Source of the DNA: Clostridia bacterium
Lineage (GTDB): Bacteria > Bacillota > Clostridia > Oscillospirales > Acutalibacteraceae
Length of the DNA stretch: 33,701 bases
Reading direction: 5' to 3'
Assembly (NCBI GenBank): GCA_900766945.1
Contig: CAAFXD010000021.1
Coordinates: forward strand, 1 to 33,701
Shown: one piece after another, positions 33,191 to 33,701 of the stretch
Numbering within the stretch: position 1 is the first letter of the stretch
Layout: each line of letters opens with the position of its first letter
Notes under the pieces: model-generated
Seen by the model: only the letters and a program-made list of their open reading frames with translations
What the model was told of the DNA's origin: nothing
The model's database searches: none
Program-made: the position numbers and the translations under genes

Positions 33191-33442
33191 ATGTTAGAAT
33201 ACCGTTACGACACACAACTGCTTATTGAGGGCGAGGATTTGGATGAGGACGAAATCCACGATTATTTTACCGACCATTTCAAGGGCGATTGCCTTTTGGC
33301 GGTGGGGGACGAGGATTTGATTAAAATCCACTACCACACCAACGAGCCGTGGAAAGTGTTGGAGTATTGCTCGACCTTGGGCGAGATTTTCGACATTGTG
33401 GTTGAGGATATGGACCGTCAGGAACGCGGGCTGAAAGGCTGA
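33191..33442 (+). CDS. Small stand-alone FakA/YloV C-terminal-like domain protein
   Basis: An 83-residue protein matching the C-terminal part of YloV/FakA (fatty-acid kinase, Dak-like): YDTQLLIEGEDLDEDEIHDY near the start, GDCLLAVGDEDLIKIHYHTN in the middle (compare the family's GDSLVVVGDEDLVKVHVHTNDP) and VLEYCSTLGEIFDIVVEDM at the end. The Dak kinase domain itself is absent, so it is a single-domain relative, often labelled dihydroxyacetone-kinase-related. AAAGG lies 10 bases before the ATG at 33191. A longer reading from 33026 lacks an RBS and conserved content and is not used. Its role is unknown; binding of a kinase or acyl-phosphate partner is speculation. Confidence 0.75.
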   Translation: MLEYRYDTQLLIEGEDLDEDEIHDYFTDHFKGDCLLAVGDEDLIKIHYHTNEPWKVLEYCSTLGEIFDIVVEDMDRQERGLKG

Positions 33443-33461
33443 AAAGTGAAATGTTTGCAAT

Positions 33462-33510
33462 CAGGGAATGTTTTCCTGTCTGATGACGTGGAAACCTCCC
33501 TGCTTTTCTC
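33462..33510 (+). terminator. Imperfect terminator hairpin after the FakA-like gene
   Basis: CAGGGA...GTTTTCC (33462-33476) pairs with GGAAAC.TCCCTG (33490-33502) as a stem interrupted by small bulges, followed by CTTTTCTC. It begins 19 bases after the stop. The imperfect stem lowers confidence. Confidence 0.5.
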
Positions 33511-33565
33511 TGCCTTTTCAATGATTTTGGTCGATACAATCGAAAAAGGCAAACAAAAGGGAGTG

Positions 33566-33701
33566 ATGGCTTTGCCCAAGCGAAAAAAATCGTATCAATA
33601 TCAATTTACCGTAAAAGATTATATAAAAGTTTTTGCCGCATATGCTTGCCTTGGCGGACTGATATTCTTTTGTGTCAGGGCTGCCTCTACTCCGAAAGAA
33701 A
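33566..33701 (+). CDS. Start of an unidentified membrane protein, 3'-truncated by window edge
   Basis: An open frame starts at the ATG of MALPKRKKSYQ and runs 45 codons to the edge without a stop. The basic N-terminus is followed by a hydrophobic segment (VFAAYACLGGLIFFCV) at about residues 23-38, predicted as a membrane anchor or signal. AAAAGGGAG lies immediately upstream; since it is only 2 bases from the ATG, the TTG two codons later (33572) is an alternative start. I do not recognise the family. Confidence 0.55.
   Translation, partial: MALPKRKKSYQYQFTVKDYIKVFAAYACLGGLIFFCVRAASTPKE

Overview
The window looks like chromosome from a gut Firmicute, most likely a Clostridia/Oscillospirales (Ruminococcaceae-like) anaerobe. 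Reasons: purine-rich GGAGG-type ribosome sites, sigma-A promoters with perfect TTGACA-17-TATAAT spacing, SpoIIAA/SpoIIE-type partner-switching proteins, a stand-alone FakA/YloV-type domain, a DUF2156 protein, and a hairpin array behind a tRNA of a kind I associate with that group. The species is an inference.

Positions 1-25430 form a host-glycan (probably mucin O-glycan or blood-group type) degradation locus. A left plus-strand operon enters the window inside a metallophosphoesterase gene. It continues with GH35 beta-galactosidase, GH89 alpha-N-acetylglucosaminidase, GH36 alpha-galactosidase-like and two GH29 alpha-L-fucosidases, and ends at a strong bidirectional terminator (9262-9296). A convergent AraC-type regulator (9304-10152, minus) reads from a perfect consensus promoter. 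Divergent from it is a right operon of at least eleven intact genes (10304-25427): GH29, GH36, metallophosphoesterase, two MDR dehydrogenases, UxaB-like and UxaA-like enzymes, a COG3618-type lactonase, GH29, a GH129-like hydrolase, a decayed gene end, and a third metallophosphoesterase. None of the glycosidases has a signal peptide, so short imported glycans are probably cut inside the cell. The two phosphoesterases with complete N-termini carry a membrane segment and probably face outward. No transporter for glycans is in the window.

The five central genes (15063-20840) line up as a complete oxidative path: aldose dehydrogenase, lactonase, LgoD-like 5-dehydrogenase, tagaturonate-reductase-like enzyme, altronate-dehydratase-like enzyme. 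This matches the known L-galactose to 2-keto-3-deoxygluconate route. Its position among four fucosidases suggests it may instead, or also, process L-fucose (6-deoxy-L-galactose), which would be a C5-epimerising variant I do not know to be described.

Positions 25432-25666 hold a hairpin array, a terminator and tRNA-Leu(TAA) on the minus strand with its own promoter.

Positions 25725-32962 form a second plus-strand operon with a perfect promoter: a STAS anti-anti-sigma-like protein, a fusion of a degenerate RsbW/SpoIIAB-like ATPase domain to a dicarboxylate/amino-acid:cation symporter, a DUF2156 protein, an EamA/DMT transporter, a second membrane protein with a degenerate ATPase-like tail, and a SpoIIE/RsbU-type PP2C phosphatase with dCache sensor, HAMP and a canonical ATPase domain. 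I read this as a partner-switching circuit that may control membrane transport rather than a sigma factor; this is the most novel-looking system here. The window closes with a FakA-C-like small protein and the start of an unidentified membrane protein.
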